From positions 1 to 64,000 of the forward strand of contig JAKFEE010000019.1 of the NCBI GenBank assembly GCA_036675815.1: DNA of 64,000 bases. Reading direction: 5' to 3'. Source of the DNA: JAKFEE01 sp036675815. Its GTDB lineage: Bacteria; Pseudomonadota; Alphaproteobacteria; Rhodospirillales; Magnetospirillaceae. Positions within the stretch are counted from its first letter, which is position 1, and the number at the start of each line of letters is the position of its first letter. The position numbers and the translations under genes were made by a program. Positions 40,081 through 48,060 of the stretch are shown piece after piece. The notes under the pieces were generated by a model, which worked only from the letters and a program-made list of their open reading frames with translations, did no database searches and was not told the origin of the DNA.

Positions 40081-40146
40081 AGGATTTTCGGCGGAACTTC
40101 CCGCGCCGTGCCGGGTTTACCGGTAGAGCCTGCAACGGAGGACGCC

Positions 40147-40581
40147 ATGAAGATCAACGAACTGATGAGCCGTGACGTCGAGATAGTCGATCCGGACATG
40201 TCCGTCACCGACGCCGCGTGCAAGATGCGCGACCTCGACACCGGATTCCTGCCGGTTGGCGAAAATGACCGGCTGGTCGGCATGATCACCGATCGTGACA
40301 TCGCCGTGCGGGCGGTGGCCGAAGGTAAGGATCCCAAGACCTGTCACGTCCGCGACGCCATGACCAAGGACGTCATCTACTGCTTCGAGGATCAGGATTG
40401 TGATGAAGCGGCCGAACTGATGGCCGAGCACCAGGTTCGGCGCCTGCCCATCCTGAACCGCGACAAGCGCCTGATCGGCATTCTGTCTCTGGGCGACATC
40501 GCCCTGAAGGACACGGGCACTTCGGCCACTGCCATGCGTGGCGTGTCGCAGCACACGCATCACGAGCCGGGCCGCGCCTGA
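40147..40581 (+). CDS. CBS-domain pair protein
   Basis: A 144-residue soluble protein consisting of two CBS domains (MSRDVEIVDPDMSVTDAACKM and MTKDVIYCFEDQDCDEAAELM), each ending in a G-x-I/L-(T/S)-x-x-D motif (GMITDRDIA, GILSLGDIA). Such proteins sense adenine nucleotides. GGAGG precedes the ATG. The partner is unknown. Confidence 0.92.
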   Translation: MKINELMSRDVEIVDPDMSVTDAACKMRDLDTGFLPVGENDRLVGMITDRDIAVRAVAEGKDPKTCHVRDAMTKDVIYCFEDQDCDEAAELMAEHQVRRLPILNRDKRLIGILSLGDIALKDTGTSATAMRGVSQHTHHEPGRA

Positions 40582-40635
40582 CGCGCCGACAGCCCAACGC
40601 CCGAGCCGGCGCCCATTCCGGGCGGCCGGCTCTTT

Positions 40636-40707
40636 GCGTTAAGCCGGCTCGCCGGCGCGGCGTTAGGCCGGCTCGCCGGCGCGGCGTTAGGCCGGCTCGC
40701 CGGCGCG
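40636..40707. repeat. 24-bp tandem repeat, three copies, at the end of the ABC exporter gene
   Basis: Three 24-bp units (40636-40659, 40660-40683, 40684-40707), the first with one difference, each holding the palindrome GCCGGCTCGCCGGC and, on the minus strand, an in-register TAA. The first unit met in that direction encodes the last residues (AGEPA) and stop of the exporter; the next two repeat tail and stop downstream. Probably polymerase slippage; the palindromes may help termination. Confidence 0.85.
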
Positions 40708-42480
40708 CTCGCCGAATTGCAGTTCGGCCAGCCGCGCATAGAGGCCACCCGCGGCAACCAAGCTGGCATGGGAGCCTTCGGCAACGATGCGTCCGCCATC
40801 CATGACGACGATGCGCCCGGCCTTCTGCACCGTCGCCAGGCGGTGGGCGATGACCAGGGTGGTGCGCCCCGCCATCAGGCGTTCCAGCGCCTGCTGCACC
40901 ACCCGCTCGCTTTCGGCATCCAGCGCGCTGGTCGCCTCGTCCAGCAACAGCAGCGCCGGATCGCGCAGGATGGCGCGGGCGATGGCGATGCGCTGCTTCT
41001 GCCCGCCCGACAGCCGCACGCCCTTCTCGCCCAGGAAGGTGTCGAACCCCTGCGGCAGGCGCTCGAGAAATTCCGTGGCATGCGCCGCCGCGGCGGCGGC
41101 GCGGATGTCGCCCTCGCTGGCCTCCGGCCGTCCGTAGCGGATGTTGTCCCAGCCGCTTGCGGCGAACACCACCGGATCCTGCGCGACCAGCCCGATGTGG
41201 CGGCGGAAGTCGGCCGGGGCCAGCTCGCGCAGGTCGATCCCGTCGAACATGACGCGGCCGGCTCGCGGGTCGTAGAAGCGCAACAGCAGCTGGAACACCG
41301 TCGTCTTGCCCGCACCCGACGGCCCGACCAGGGCGACGGTGTCGCCGGCGGCGATGCGCAGGTCGAACTGTTCGAGCGCGGCGCGGTCGGGGCGCGACGG
41401 ATAATGGAAAGTGACGCCCTCGAAGGCCACGGCGCCGGCCGGGCGCTCGGGCAGCGCGCGCGGCTGGGCCGGCGCGGTGATGTCGGGGGGCATTTCCAGC
41501 AACTCGACCAGCCGCTCGGTGGCGCCGGCGGCGCGCTGCATGTCGCCGACCACCTCGGAGATGGCGCCCACCGAGCCGGCGACGACCACCGCATAGAAGA
41601 CGAAGGCCGACAGCTCGCCGCCGGTCATGCTGCCGGCGATCACCATATGGCCGCCGAACCACAGGATGACGCCGATGGCGAGGAAGGTCAGCACCATCAC
41701 CGACATGGACAGCAGCGCCCGCGCCCGCACCCGCCGCACCGCCACGGCGAAGGCCGCCTCGACCCGCTCGGAAAACAGGCGGCGGTCGTGCGGCTCATGG
41801 GCGAAGGCCTGCACGGTGCGGATGTTGTTGAGGCTTTCTTCGAGATACGAGCCGACATCGGCAACCCGATCCTGGCTGGTGCGCGACAGCCGCCGCACGC
41901 GACGGCCGAAGACGACGATCGGCACCAGCACCGCCGGCACCAGCACGGCGACAAGGCCGGTCAGCCTGGGGCTGGTCACCGCCAGCATGACGGTGCCGCC
42001 GATGAACAGCAGCAGGTTGCGCAGCGCGATGGACACCGAGGTTCCCACCACCTGCTGCAGCAGGGTGGCGTCGGCGGTGAGGCGGCTCATCACCTCGCCG
42101 ACGCGGGTGAGCTCGAAGAACCCGGGGCTCAACGCCAGGACACGGTGGTAAACGGCGCGACGAATGTCGGCGACGACCCGCTCGCCGATCCACGACACCA
42201 GGTAGAAGCGGCCGAAGACCGAGGCGCCCATCACCAGCACGACGGCCAGGAGCAACAGCAGCGCCTGATCGAGCAGCACGGCGTCGCGCTGGGCGAAGCC
42301 GCGGTCGACCATCATGCGCACGCCCTGGCCCAGCGCCAGCCACGTCGCCGAAGCGACCAGCAGCGCCGCCGCCGCCCCGGCGATGTGCAGGACGTAGGGG
42401 CGGAGGAAACCCATCAGGTGGCGCAGCTGGCGCAGGTCCTTGCCCGGCGGCCGCTCGGGCGTGCTGAGGCGTGGCGGCAT
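40687..42480 (-). CDS. ABC exporter, MsbA-like half-transporter
   Basis: A 597-residue homodimer-type exporter with six helices in the first half and an ATPase domain with Walker A GPSGAGKTT, signature LSGGQKQRIAIARA, Walker B LLLLDEATSALD and the switch histidine in VIAHRLATV. It belongs to the lipid/drug exporter group (MsbA, BmrA); the cargo is unknown. I use the ATG at 42480 with AGAGG upstream; 42537 is a poorer start. The 3' end overlaps a tandem repeat. Confidence 0.92.
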   Translation of the reverse strand: MPPRLSTPERPPGKDLRQLRHLMGFLRPYVLHIAGAAAALLVASATWLALGQGVRMMVDRGFAQRDAVLLDQALLLLLAVVLVMGASVFGRFYLVSWIGERVVADIRRAVYHRVLALSPGFFELTRVGEVMSRLTADATLLQQVVGTSVSIALRNLLLFIGGTVMLAVTSPRLTGLVAVLVPAVLVPIVVFGRRVRRLSRTSQDRVADVGSYLEESLNNIRTVQAFAHEPHDRRLFSERVEAAFAVAVRRVRARALLSMSVMVLTFLAIGVILWFGGHMVIAGSMTGGELSAFVFYAVVVAGSVGAISEVVGDMQRAAGATERLVELLEMPPDITAPAQPRALPERPAGAVAFEGVTFHYPSRPDRAALEQFDLRIAAGDTVALVGPSGAGKTTVFQLLLRFYDPRAGRVMFDGIDLRELAPADFRRHIGLVAQDPVVFAASGWDNIRYGRPEASEGDIRAAAAAAHATEFLERLPQGFDTFLGEKGVRLSGGQKQRIAIARAILRDPALLLLDEATSALDAESERVVQQALERLMAGRTTLVIAHRLATVQKAGRIVVMDGGRIVAEGSHASLVAAGGLYARLAELQFGERAGEPA

Positions 42481-42625
42481 CGGAACCTCTGGTTGTCGTG
42501 CCAGATATGGGGGTCCGTCGCCGCGCGCCACGCCCACCCTCCCCCGCCGGCAGGAGAGGCCCGTCTCTTACTGAACAGCACCTACTCCGCTGCGTGTTTC
42601 CAGCGCAGCCGGGGCAACGGTGCCA

Positions 42626-43162
42626 TCAGAGCCTGTCGGCGAAAGCCTCGAGCCAGGTCAGCCGGCTCTCCAGGAGCGCGATGTCGTGGTCGAGCCAGGC
42701 CAACAGATGGCCATCCTCACCGGCATGGTGCTGGCGCAGGTCGATCAGGCGGGTCAGTTCGCCCTCGGTCGCCTCGACCAGCATCTCGGCCTGGGCGCGC
42801 TGGGCGCCGCGGCCGAGCAGGTGCAGGAAGCGGAACTTGAGGGCGATGACCAGCTTCGACAGGTCACTGCCGGGGCGCAGGCGGGCGGTCAGCAGGTTGT
42901 CGAGCTCGCGGCGGCCGGCCTCGGTGATCGACAGCAGGGCATCGTCCTCCATGCCCTCGCCGTCGATGGCCGCCACCAGCCCCTCGTATCTCAGGAGCTC
43001 GACCGACAGCCCCAACAGGTCCAGCGACGGCCCGGCGATGCGGCTGAGGAAATGGCGTACCGAGCCCGCCAGCACGCTGTAGCGTAGCGGCGCGTCGGCA
43101 ACCAGCCCCAGGGCGCATAGGCGCACGGCTTCCTTGGGCGTCAGGGTGTTGTCGGCAAACAT
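42626..43162 (-). CDS. PadR-like winged-helix protein
   Basis: A 178-residue protein with an N-terminal winged-helix pattern (LTPKEAVRLCALGLVADAP, then LLRYEGLVAAIDGEGMEDDALLSITEAGRREL) and a helical C-terminal part, as in PadR regulators. It is 145 nt upstream of the ABC exporter on the same strand and divergent from the phosphofructokinase gene, so it may control either. Ligand unknown. Confidence 0.7.
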   Translation of the reverse strand: MFADNTLTPKEAVRLCALGLVADAPLRYSVLAGSVRHFLSRIAGPSLDLLGLSVELLRYEGLVAAIDGEGMEDDALLSITEAGRRELDNLLTARLRPGSDLSKLVIALKFRFLHLLGRGAQRAQAEMLVEATEGELTRLIDLRQHHAGEDGHLLAWLDHDIALLESRLTWLEAFADRL

Positions 43163-43339
43163 GTCGACGGCCTCCTCTCGAAGGCCACGATATAATGATT
43201 GAGCTGACGATTACACCGGTTTACGCAATCCAGAAGGCGGGGCCGGCGCCACCACTATCGGACAAGGGATTTCCGGCCCCCCGAAGATCGATAATCGAGC
43301 AATCCGTCCACAATCCAGGCAGCCAATTCAGGAGGCGTG

Positions 43340-44554
43340 ATGTTGCAGGGTAAGGTGCTGGTGGCCCAAGGCGGCGGGCCGACCGCGGTGATCAATCAGT
43401 CGATGGTGGGAGCCGTCCTGGAATCCCGAAAGTTCCGCAACGTCGATCTGGTCTATGGCGCCTTCCATGGCGTACGCGGCATCATCGACGAGGAATTCCT
43501 CGATCTGACCCAGGAGACCACCCACAACCTCGAACTGGTCGCGGAGACGCCATCGTCGGCCCTGGGGTCGACCCGCGACAAGCCCGACCTCAAATACTGC
43601 CAGGAGATCTTCAAGGTCCTGCAGGCGCACGACATCCGCTATTTCTTCTACATCGGCGGCAACGATTCGTCGGACACCGTGCGCATCGTCAACGAGGAGG
43701 CATGCAAGGCAGCCTACGAGTTGCGCTGCATCCACATTCCCAAGACGATCGACAACGATCTCGTGCTCAATGACCACACGCCAGGCTTCCCCTCGGCGGC
43801 GCGCTTCGTCGCCCAGTCGTTCATGGGGGCCAATCTCGACAACTGGTCGCTGCCCGGCGTCTACCTCGGCGTCGTCATGGGCCGCCACGCCGGCTTTCTC
43901 ACCGCCGCCTCGGCCCTGGGCAAGAAGTTCCCCGATGACGGGCCGCATCTGATCTATCTGCCCGAACGCACCTTCAAGCTCGACAGCTTCCTTGGCGACG
44001 TGAAGGCCACCATGGAGCGGTACGGCCGTTGTGTCATCGCCTTGTCCGAGGGCGTCCACGATGAGGGCGGCGAGCCCATCGTCACCAAGCTGGCCAAGCA
44101 GGTCGAGCGTGACGCCCATGGCAACGTGCAACTGTCGGGCACCGGCGCCCTCGCCGACCTGCTGTGCCAGCAGATCAAGGACGAGCTGAAGTTGAAGCGG
44201 GTGCGCGGCGACACCTTCGGTTATCTGCAGCGCTCGTTCGTCGGCTGCGTCTCCGACGTCGACCAGCGTGAGGCCCGCGAGGTCGGCGAGAAGGCGGTGC
44301 AGTTCGCCATGTGGGGCGACGCCGACGGTTCGGTGGTGATCGAGCGCACCGGCTTCTATTCGGTGGACTACCGGCTGGTCCCCCTCGAAGCGGTGGCCGG
44401 CAAGACGCGCACCATGCCGGACGAATTCATCGATGCCAGCGGGACCGACGTCACCGACGCGTTCCGGCTGTATCTGCGGCCACTGCTGGGCCGCGGCATG
44501 CCCGATGCCTACCGCTTGCGCCGCAACCCAGTGGCGAAGATTCTCAAGAAATAG
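43340..44554 (+). CDS. pfp: 6-phosphofructokinase, pyrophosphate-dependent type
   Basis: Interconverts fructose-6-phosphate and fructose-1,6-bisphosphate. The 404-residue product carries GGND at 106-109 and K135 in PKTIDND. In ATP enzymes the corresponding positions are Gly (GGDG and PGTIDND); Asp and Lys are the diagnostic residues for pyrophosphate use. The reaction is therefore reversible and can serve glycolysis or gluconeogenesis. ATG at 43340 lies 4 nt after GGAGG. A hairpin follows the gene. Confidence 0.92.
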   Translation: MLQGKVLVAQGGGPTAVINQSMVGAVLESRKFRNVDLVYGAFHGVRGIIDEEFLDLTQETTHNLELVAETPSSALGSTRDKPDLKYCQEIFKVLQAHDIRYFFYIGGNDSSDTVRIVNEEACKAAYELRCIHIPKTIDNDLVLNDHTPGFPSAARFVAQSFMGANLDNWSLPGVYLGVVMGRHAGFLTAASALGKKFPDDGPHLIYLPERTFKLDSFLGDVKATMERYGRCVIALSEGVHDEGGEPIVTKLAKQVERDAHGNVQLSGTGALADLLCQQIKDELKLKRVRGDTFGYLQRSFVGCVSDVDQREAREVGEKAVQFAMWGDADGSVVIERTGFYSVDYRLVPLEAVAGKTRTMPDEFIDASGTDVTDAFRLYLRPLLGRGMPDAYRLRRNPVAKILKK

Positions 44555-44562
44555 TATGGGAA

Positions 44563-44589
44563 AGCCGGCGACCTCCTTGGCCGCCGGCT
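44563..44589 (+). terminator. Hairpin terminator after the phosphofructokinase gene
   Basis: An 8-bp stem AGCCGGCG/CGCCGGCT with an 11-nt loop begins 9 nt after the stop. No T-run follows. The remaining gap up to 44842 holds an AT-richer patch near 44708-44745 but no gene that I can support. Confidence 0.45.
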
Positions 44590-44842
44590 CCTTCGCCGCG
44601 CCCGGAGCGGCCGCAAAAGCCCACCCTGCCCCCCTCATACCAAAACGCCGCCGCCGTCTGCCCAAAGAGGGTGGTACGGAGGGGCTATGGACAGGTCGGG
44701 GGGTGACTGCAATATTCCACAAAGAAATTAACGCTGTAGCATTTAACCGGGGGCTAGCGGTTGCCCTGAGCTCGCGACGGAGCGCGTCCGACGGCTGAGC
44801 GGCCGCGGGGGACGGACGCCCATCCCGGCGGAGAACGATCGC

Positions 44843-45685
44843 ATGGCGGTTGCACTCGAGCGCCTGCTCGCCCAGGGCGAGATCTATGTTGATCCTTCCA
44901 GCGTGGTCGTCTGGGAACAGGCCGAACCCAATCGCCCGTGGTTTCCAGCCCACCTTCTGAGCGTTCCCGGCCTGCCGCGCGACAACATGCTGAAGCTGTC
45001 GCGCTCCGACGTGGCGCATGTGGCGCTGTGCGGCGTGTGGCTTAAGGAGTTGGCGCTGAGCAAGACCACCGAAGCCGGCCTGCTGGGCCGGCCTTGCGGC
45101 GAGGCGATGCGGGCGCTGCAGGAGATGCGCGAGGAGGCGGGTCACGCCCTGCTGCTGCTCAAGCTCATCGAAATGAGCGGACTGAGCGAATCGGCGCTGT
45201 CGGGCGATTTTGCCGGCCTCGAACGCTTTAGCAGGCATATGCGCCCCGACGGTGCCGCCTTCTGGGCCTGGATCTACCTGGGCGAGGCGGTGACCGACAC
45301 CTTTTTGCTCAAGGCCCTGCGCGAGGGCGATGACCTGTGCCCGGTGGTGCGGCAGGTGATGCAGTTGCACCACCGCGAGCAGAGCCGGCGCCTGAACGTG
45401 TGCAAGGCGATCCTGATCGAAAAGCTCAAGGCCACCGGCGCCTTGCGGCGCCGCGCCATCGCCATGGTGCTGCCGGTCATGCTGCGCCGCTATCTGCGGG
45501 TGATGCTGTTCCCCACCGCCGCGACCCTGGCGGCGGTCGGGGTGGCCAGCCCCCATGGCACGGCGCGTGCCCTGCAGGGCAATCACGGCCGCCGCGCCCT
45601 CGGCTCGGGATGCGCGGCTGCCGCCGTCACCGTGCTGCGTCGCGCCGGCCTGCCGATCAAGGCCGGCACCAGCTATCCCTGGTGA
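44843..45685 (+). CDS. AurF-like diiron (ferritin-like) protein with altered metal site
   Basis: A 280-residue helical protein resembling the AurF/p-aminobenzoate N-oxygenase family. Candidate metal ligands are E69, E98xxH101 (REEAGHALLL) and E148 (LGEAVTDTF). The last helix reads HHREQSRR (176-183): against the usual HxxxExxH, H176 is kept but the Glu is Q180 and the final His is R183. The metal site may thus be incomplete, or the alignment is off by one turn. The C-terminal 80 residues are basic with two hydrophobic stretches. It overlaps the convergent MFS gene by 13 nt. Confidence 0.55.
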   Translation: MAVALERLLAQGEIYVDPSSVVVWEQAEPNRPWFPAHLLSVPGLPRDNMLKLSRSDVAHVALCGVWLKELALSKTTEAGLLGRPCGEAMRALQEMREEAGHALLLLKLIEMSGLSESALSGDFAGLERFSRHMRPDGAAFWAWIYLGEAVTDTFLLKALREGDDLCPVVRQVMQLHHREQSRRLNVCKAILIEKLKATGALRRRAIAMVLPVMLRRYLRVMLFPTAATLAAVGVASPHGTARALQGNHGRRALGSGCAAAAVTVLRRAGLPIKAGTSYPW

Positions 45686-46893
45686 GCGAACCGGGTCGAC
45701 TCCCGCCTTGCCGACGGTCGCGTAGGGCCGAGGCGTGATGCGGCGAAGGCCACGAACACCACGTGTATCCCGCCGAGATAGACGAACAGCGCCCCTGGCC
45801 CGAGGAGTTGCATCAGCACCGAGGCCACCAGCGGGCCGACGATGGCGCCCAGGCCGAAGACCAGGAGCAGCCCGCCCGTCGCGGCGACGCAACGTCGGCG
45901 GCCCAGCAAATCATGGGCATGAGCGACGCATAGCCAGTAGACCGGCAACACGCACGCCCCGAACAGCGCCACGGTGGTCAGGATCATCGCCGGCGATTGC
46001 GCGGACGCCATCAAGAGATCGACCGCGACGGCCGCCACCAGCGTACCGATGATCACCTTGCGGCGATCGATGCGGTCCGAGAGCCGCCCCAGCGGCCATT
46101 GCGCCACGGCGCCGCCGATGACGACGACGCTCATGAAGATGGCGATGGTGGCAACCGAAAGGTTTCGGCCCTGGGCATAGGCCGGCGCCAGTTGCCAGAA
46201 GGCACCGTTGCCGAGCCCCAGGAAGAAACAGCCGGCAAGACCGATCGGGGCGACGGCGTAAAGGCGCCGCAGGCTCAATCCCATGCTGCGCTCCGCCGGT
46301 CCGATCTTGGCGAGGCGCACGGGCAGCGCCGACAGCAGCAGGGCAAGGGCGATGCCCCAGAACAGCGCCGAACCGCGGGGATCGGCGGCCGACAGCAGCA
46401 ACTGGCCGGCAGTGGCGGCCATGGCGCCGGCAATCGAGTAGATGGCCAGCGAGCGGCCGCGGCCGCTGTTGCTGGAACAGGCGTTGACCCAACTCTCCAC
46501 CACCGTCGACAGCCCGGCCATGCACAGGCCGGTGGTGAAGCGCAGCAGCAACCAGGCCCAGGTGGCGTTCGCCGCCGGATACCCGATGGCGGCGGCGGCG
46601 GCGATGCCTGCCAACAACCCAAAACTGGCGACATGGCCGATGCGCCGCACCAATATCGGCACCAGCACGCAGCCGGCGACAAAGCCGACATTGTGCGCCG
46701 AGCCGACGATGCCGGCGGCCAAGGTGGAAAAGCCTTCGAGACTGACACGCACCGGCAGCAGGACGGTCTGCAAGCCGGTGCCGACGGAAAGCACGATCGC
46801 GCCGATCAGCAGGGCGAGAGGCATGATGCGAGCCCGATGATGAGGAGAGGCCGCACTGCACACCGCTGCCGCTGAAGGAATGGTAAACGGCAT
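45673..46893 (-). CDS. Major facilitator superfamily transporter
   Basis: A 406-residue membrane protein with about 12 helices. The N-terminal TGLQTVLLPVRVSLEGFST and the segment WPLGRLSDRIDRRKVIIG (the MFS loop motif) place it in the YcaD/DHA1-like drug or metabolite transporters. Substrate unknown. The start may be 46893 (AAGG upstream) or 46824, where the first helix begins at once. It is divergent from the DsrE-like gene. Confidence 0.88.
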   Translation of the reverse strand: MPFTIPSAAAVCSAASPHHRARIMPLALLIGAIVLSVGTGLQTVLLPVRVSLEGFSTLAAGIVGSAHNVGFVAGCVLVPILVRRIGHVASFGLLAGIAAAAAIGYPAANATWAWLLLRFTTGLCMAGLSTVVESWVNACSSNSGRGRSLAIYSIAGAMAATAGQLLLSAADPRGSALFWGIALALLLSALPVRLAKIGPAERSMGLSLRRLYAVAPIGLAGCFFLGLGNGAFWQLAPAYAQGRNLSVATIAIFMSVVVIGGAVAQWPLGRLSDRIDRRKVIIGTLVAAVAVDLLMASAQSPAMILTTVALFGACVLPVYWLCVAHAHDLLGRRRCVAATGGLLLVFGLGAIVGPLVASVLMQLLGPGALFVYLGGIHVVFVAFAASRLGPTRPSARRESTRFAHQG

Positions 46894-46960
46894 CACCGCG
46901 CCTTTGGCGCTGCCGCAAAAAATTCAGCCGTGGCGCCGTTTTGCCGCTATCATGGCTCCC

Positions 46961-47413
46961 ATGCGAAAATTTCTGGTTTCATGGATGATGGCGCTGTGGG
47001 CGGTGCTTGCACCGGCCGCCATGGCCCAGGATACGGCCTTGGCCGAGCCGAAGCCGGATTGGGACAATCCGCGTCGGATCATGCTGCAACTGACCGAGGA
47101 TGACCCGCAGAAGGTCAACGGCGTGCTGTACAACGCGGTCAACCTGCAGAAATTCTATGGCCAGGACAATGTGAAGATCGCCGTGATCACCTATGGCCGC
47201 GGCGTGCGCGCACTGATGACCGAGACCTCGCCGGTCAAGGAACGCGTCGACAGCCTGCGTCAGTACGGCATCGAATTCGTCGCCTGTGGCAATACGCTGC
47301 AGACCATGGGCAAGGCCGAAGCCGATCTGCTGCCTGGCATCGAAGTGGTGACCACCGGCATCGCCGAGATCGTCGAGCGACAGCTCAAGGGCTGGGCGTA
47401 CATCGTACCGTGA
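46961..47413 (+). CDS. Secreted DsrE-like protein
   Basis: A 150-residue DsrE/DsrF-fold protein with a signal peptide (MRKFLVSWMMALWAVLAPAAMA, residues 1-22). The core RIMLQLTEDDPQKVNGVLYNAV, AVITYGRGVRAL and the single conserved cysteine C109 (FVACGNTLQ) fit the family, in which the cysteine can carry sulfane sulfur. Periplasmic location suggests a role in sulfur or thiol handling. The gene is 11 nt before a secreted thioredoxin-like gene, probably one operon. Confidence 0.85.
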   Translation: MRKFLVSWMMALWAVLAPAAMAQDTALAEPKPDWDNPRRIMLQLTEDDPQKVNGVLYNAVNLQKFYGQDNVKIAVITYGRGVRALMTETSPVKERVDSLRQYGIEFVACGNTLQTMGKAEADLLPGIEVVTTGIAEIVERQLKGWAYIVP

Positions 47414-47424
47414 GGGAGAGGGAC

Positions 47425-48003
47425 ATGCTTCGGCTGGTCGCGTCGCTGCTTGCGGCGCTGTGGCTTTCGACGACCTCGACGGCGCGGGCCGAGGGGTTGA
47501 TCAACGACGACGGGTTGCATACCCAGGCGTGGTTTGCCCAAAGCCTGCTCGACCTGCGCGACGATTTGGCCGAGGCCAAGGCGGCGGGCAAGCGTTTTGT
47601 CGTCATCTGGGAGCAGAAGGGCTGCCCCTATTGCCGTGACCTGCACACGATCAATTTCGCCGATGCGAAGCTCGCCGACTGGATCCGCCAGCGCTTCCAC
47701 ATCCTACAGCTCAACCTGCGCGGCGATCGCGAGGTGACGGATTTCGACGGTACCGCCATGCCCGAGAAGGACCTGGCGCGCAAGTACCGCATCACTTTCA
47801 CCCCCACCATCCAGTTTTTCCCCGAGGATGTGAAAGAGGGCGCGGGCAAGAGCGGCATGGACATCGAGGTGGCGCGGATGCCGGGCTATTTCCGGCCGTT
47901 CCACTTCATCAGCATGTTCGAATACGTCTGGGACAAGCGCTACGCCGGCTCCCAGACGTTCCAGGACTACATCGTCGAAAAATCAGCCGCCGGCGGCAAG
48001 TGA
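47425..48003 (+). CDS. Periplasmic thioredoxin-fold protein (SoxW-like)
   Basis: A 192-residue protein with a signal peptide (to about residue 22) and a thioredoxin fold with C67-P-Y-C70 (EQKGCPYCRDLH) and the cis-proline region YRITFTPTIQFF. This resembles SoxW, the periplasmic thioredoxin linked to sulfur oxidation. The pairing with a DsrE-like protein points to disulfide or persulfide chemistry; no other sox genes are present. GAGAGGGAC precedes the ATG at 47425. Confidence 0.88.
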   Translation: MLRLVASLLAALWLSTTSTARAEGLINDDGLHTQAWFAQSLLDLRDDLAEAKAAGKRFVVIWEQKGCPYCRDLHTINFADAKLADWIRQRFHILQLNLRGDREVTDFDGTAMPEKDLARKYRITFTPTIQFFPEDVKEGAGKSGMDIEVARMPGYFRPFHFISMFEYVWDKRYAGSQTFQDYIVEKSAAGGK

Positions 48004-48004
48004 T

Positions 48005-48059
48005 GGAGCGCGGAGCTCCAGCTCCGCCTGGGTGTTGCGGAGCTGGAGCTCCGCGCTCC
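48005..48059. repeat. Gene-end palindromic repeat, copy 2 of 4
   Basis: GAGCGCGGAGCTCCAGCTCC, a short spacer and its mirror ending CGCGCTCC. It exactly fills the space between the convergent thioredoxin-like and waaA genes, touching both stop codons within 1-2 nt. Confidence 0.85.
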
Positions 48060-48060
48060 C

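Noticed and set aside
44724..44742. TTAA-N11-TTAA as a CtrA box upstream of the AurF-like gene
   Set aside because: CtrA sites need a 7-nt spacer; the match is only to AT-rich words.
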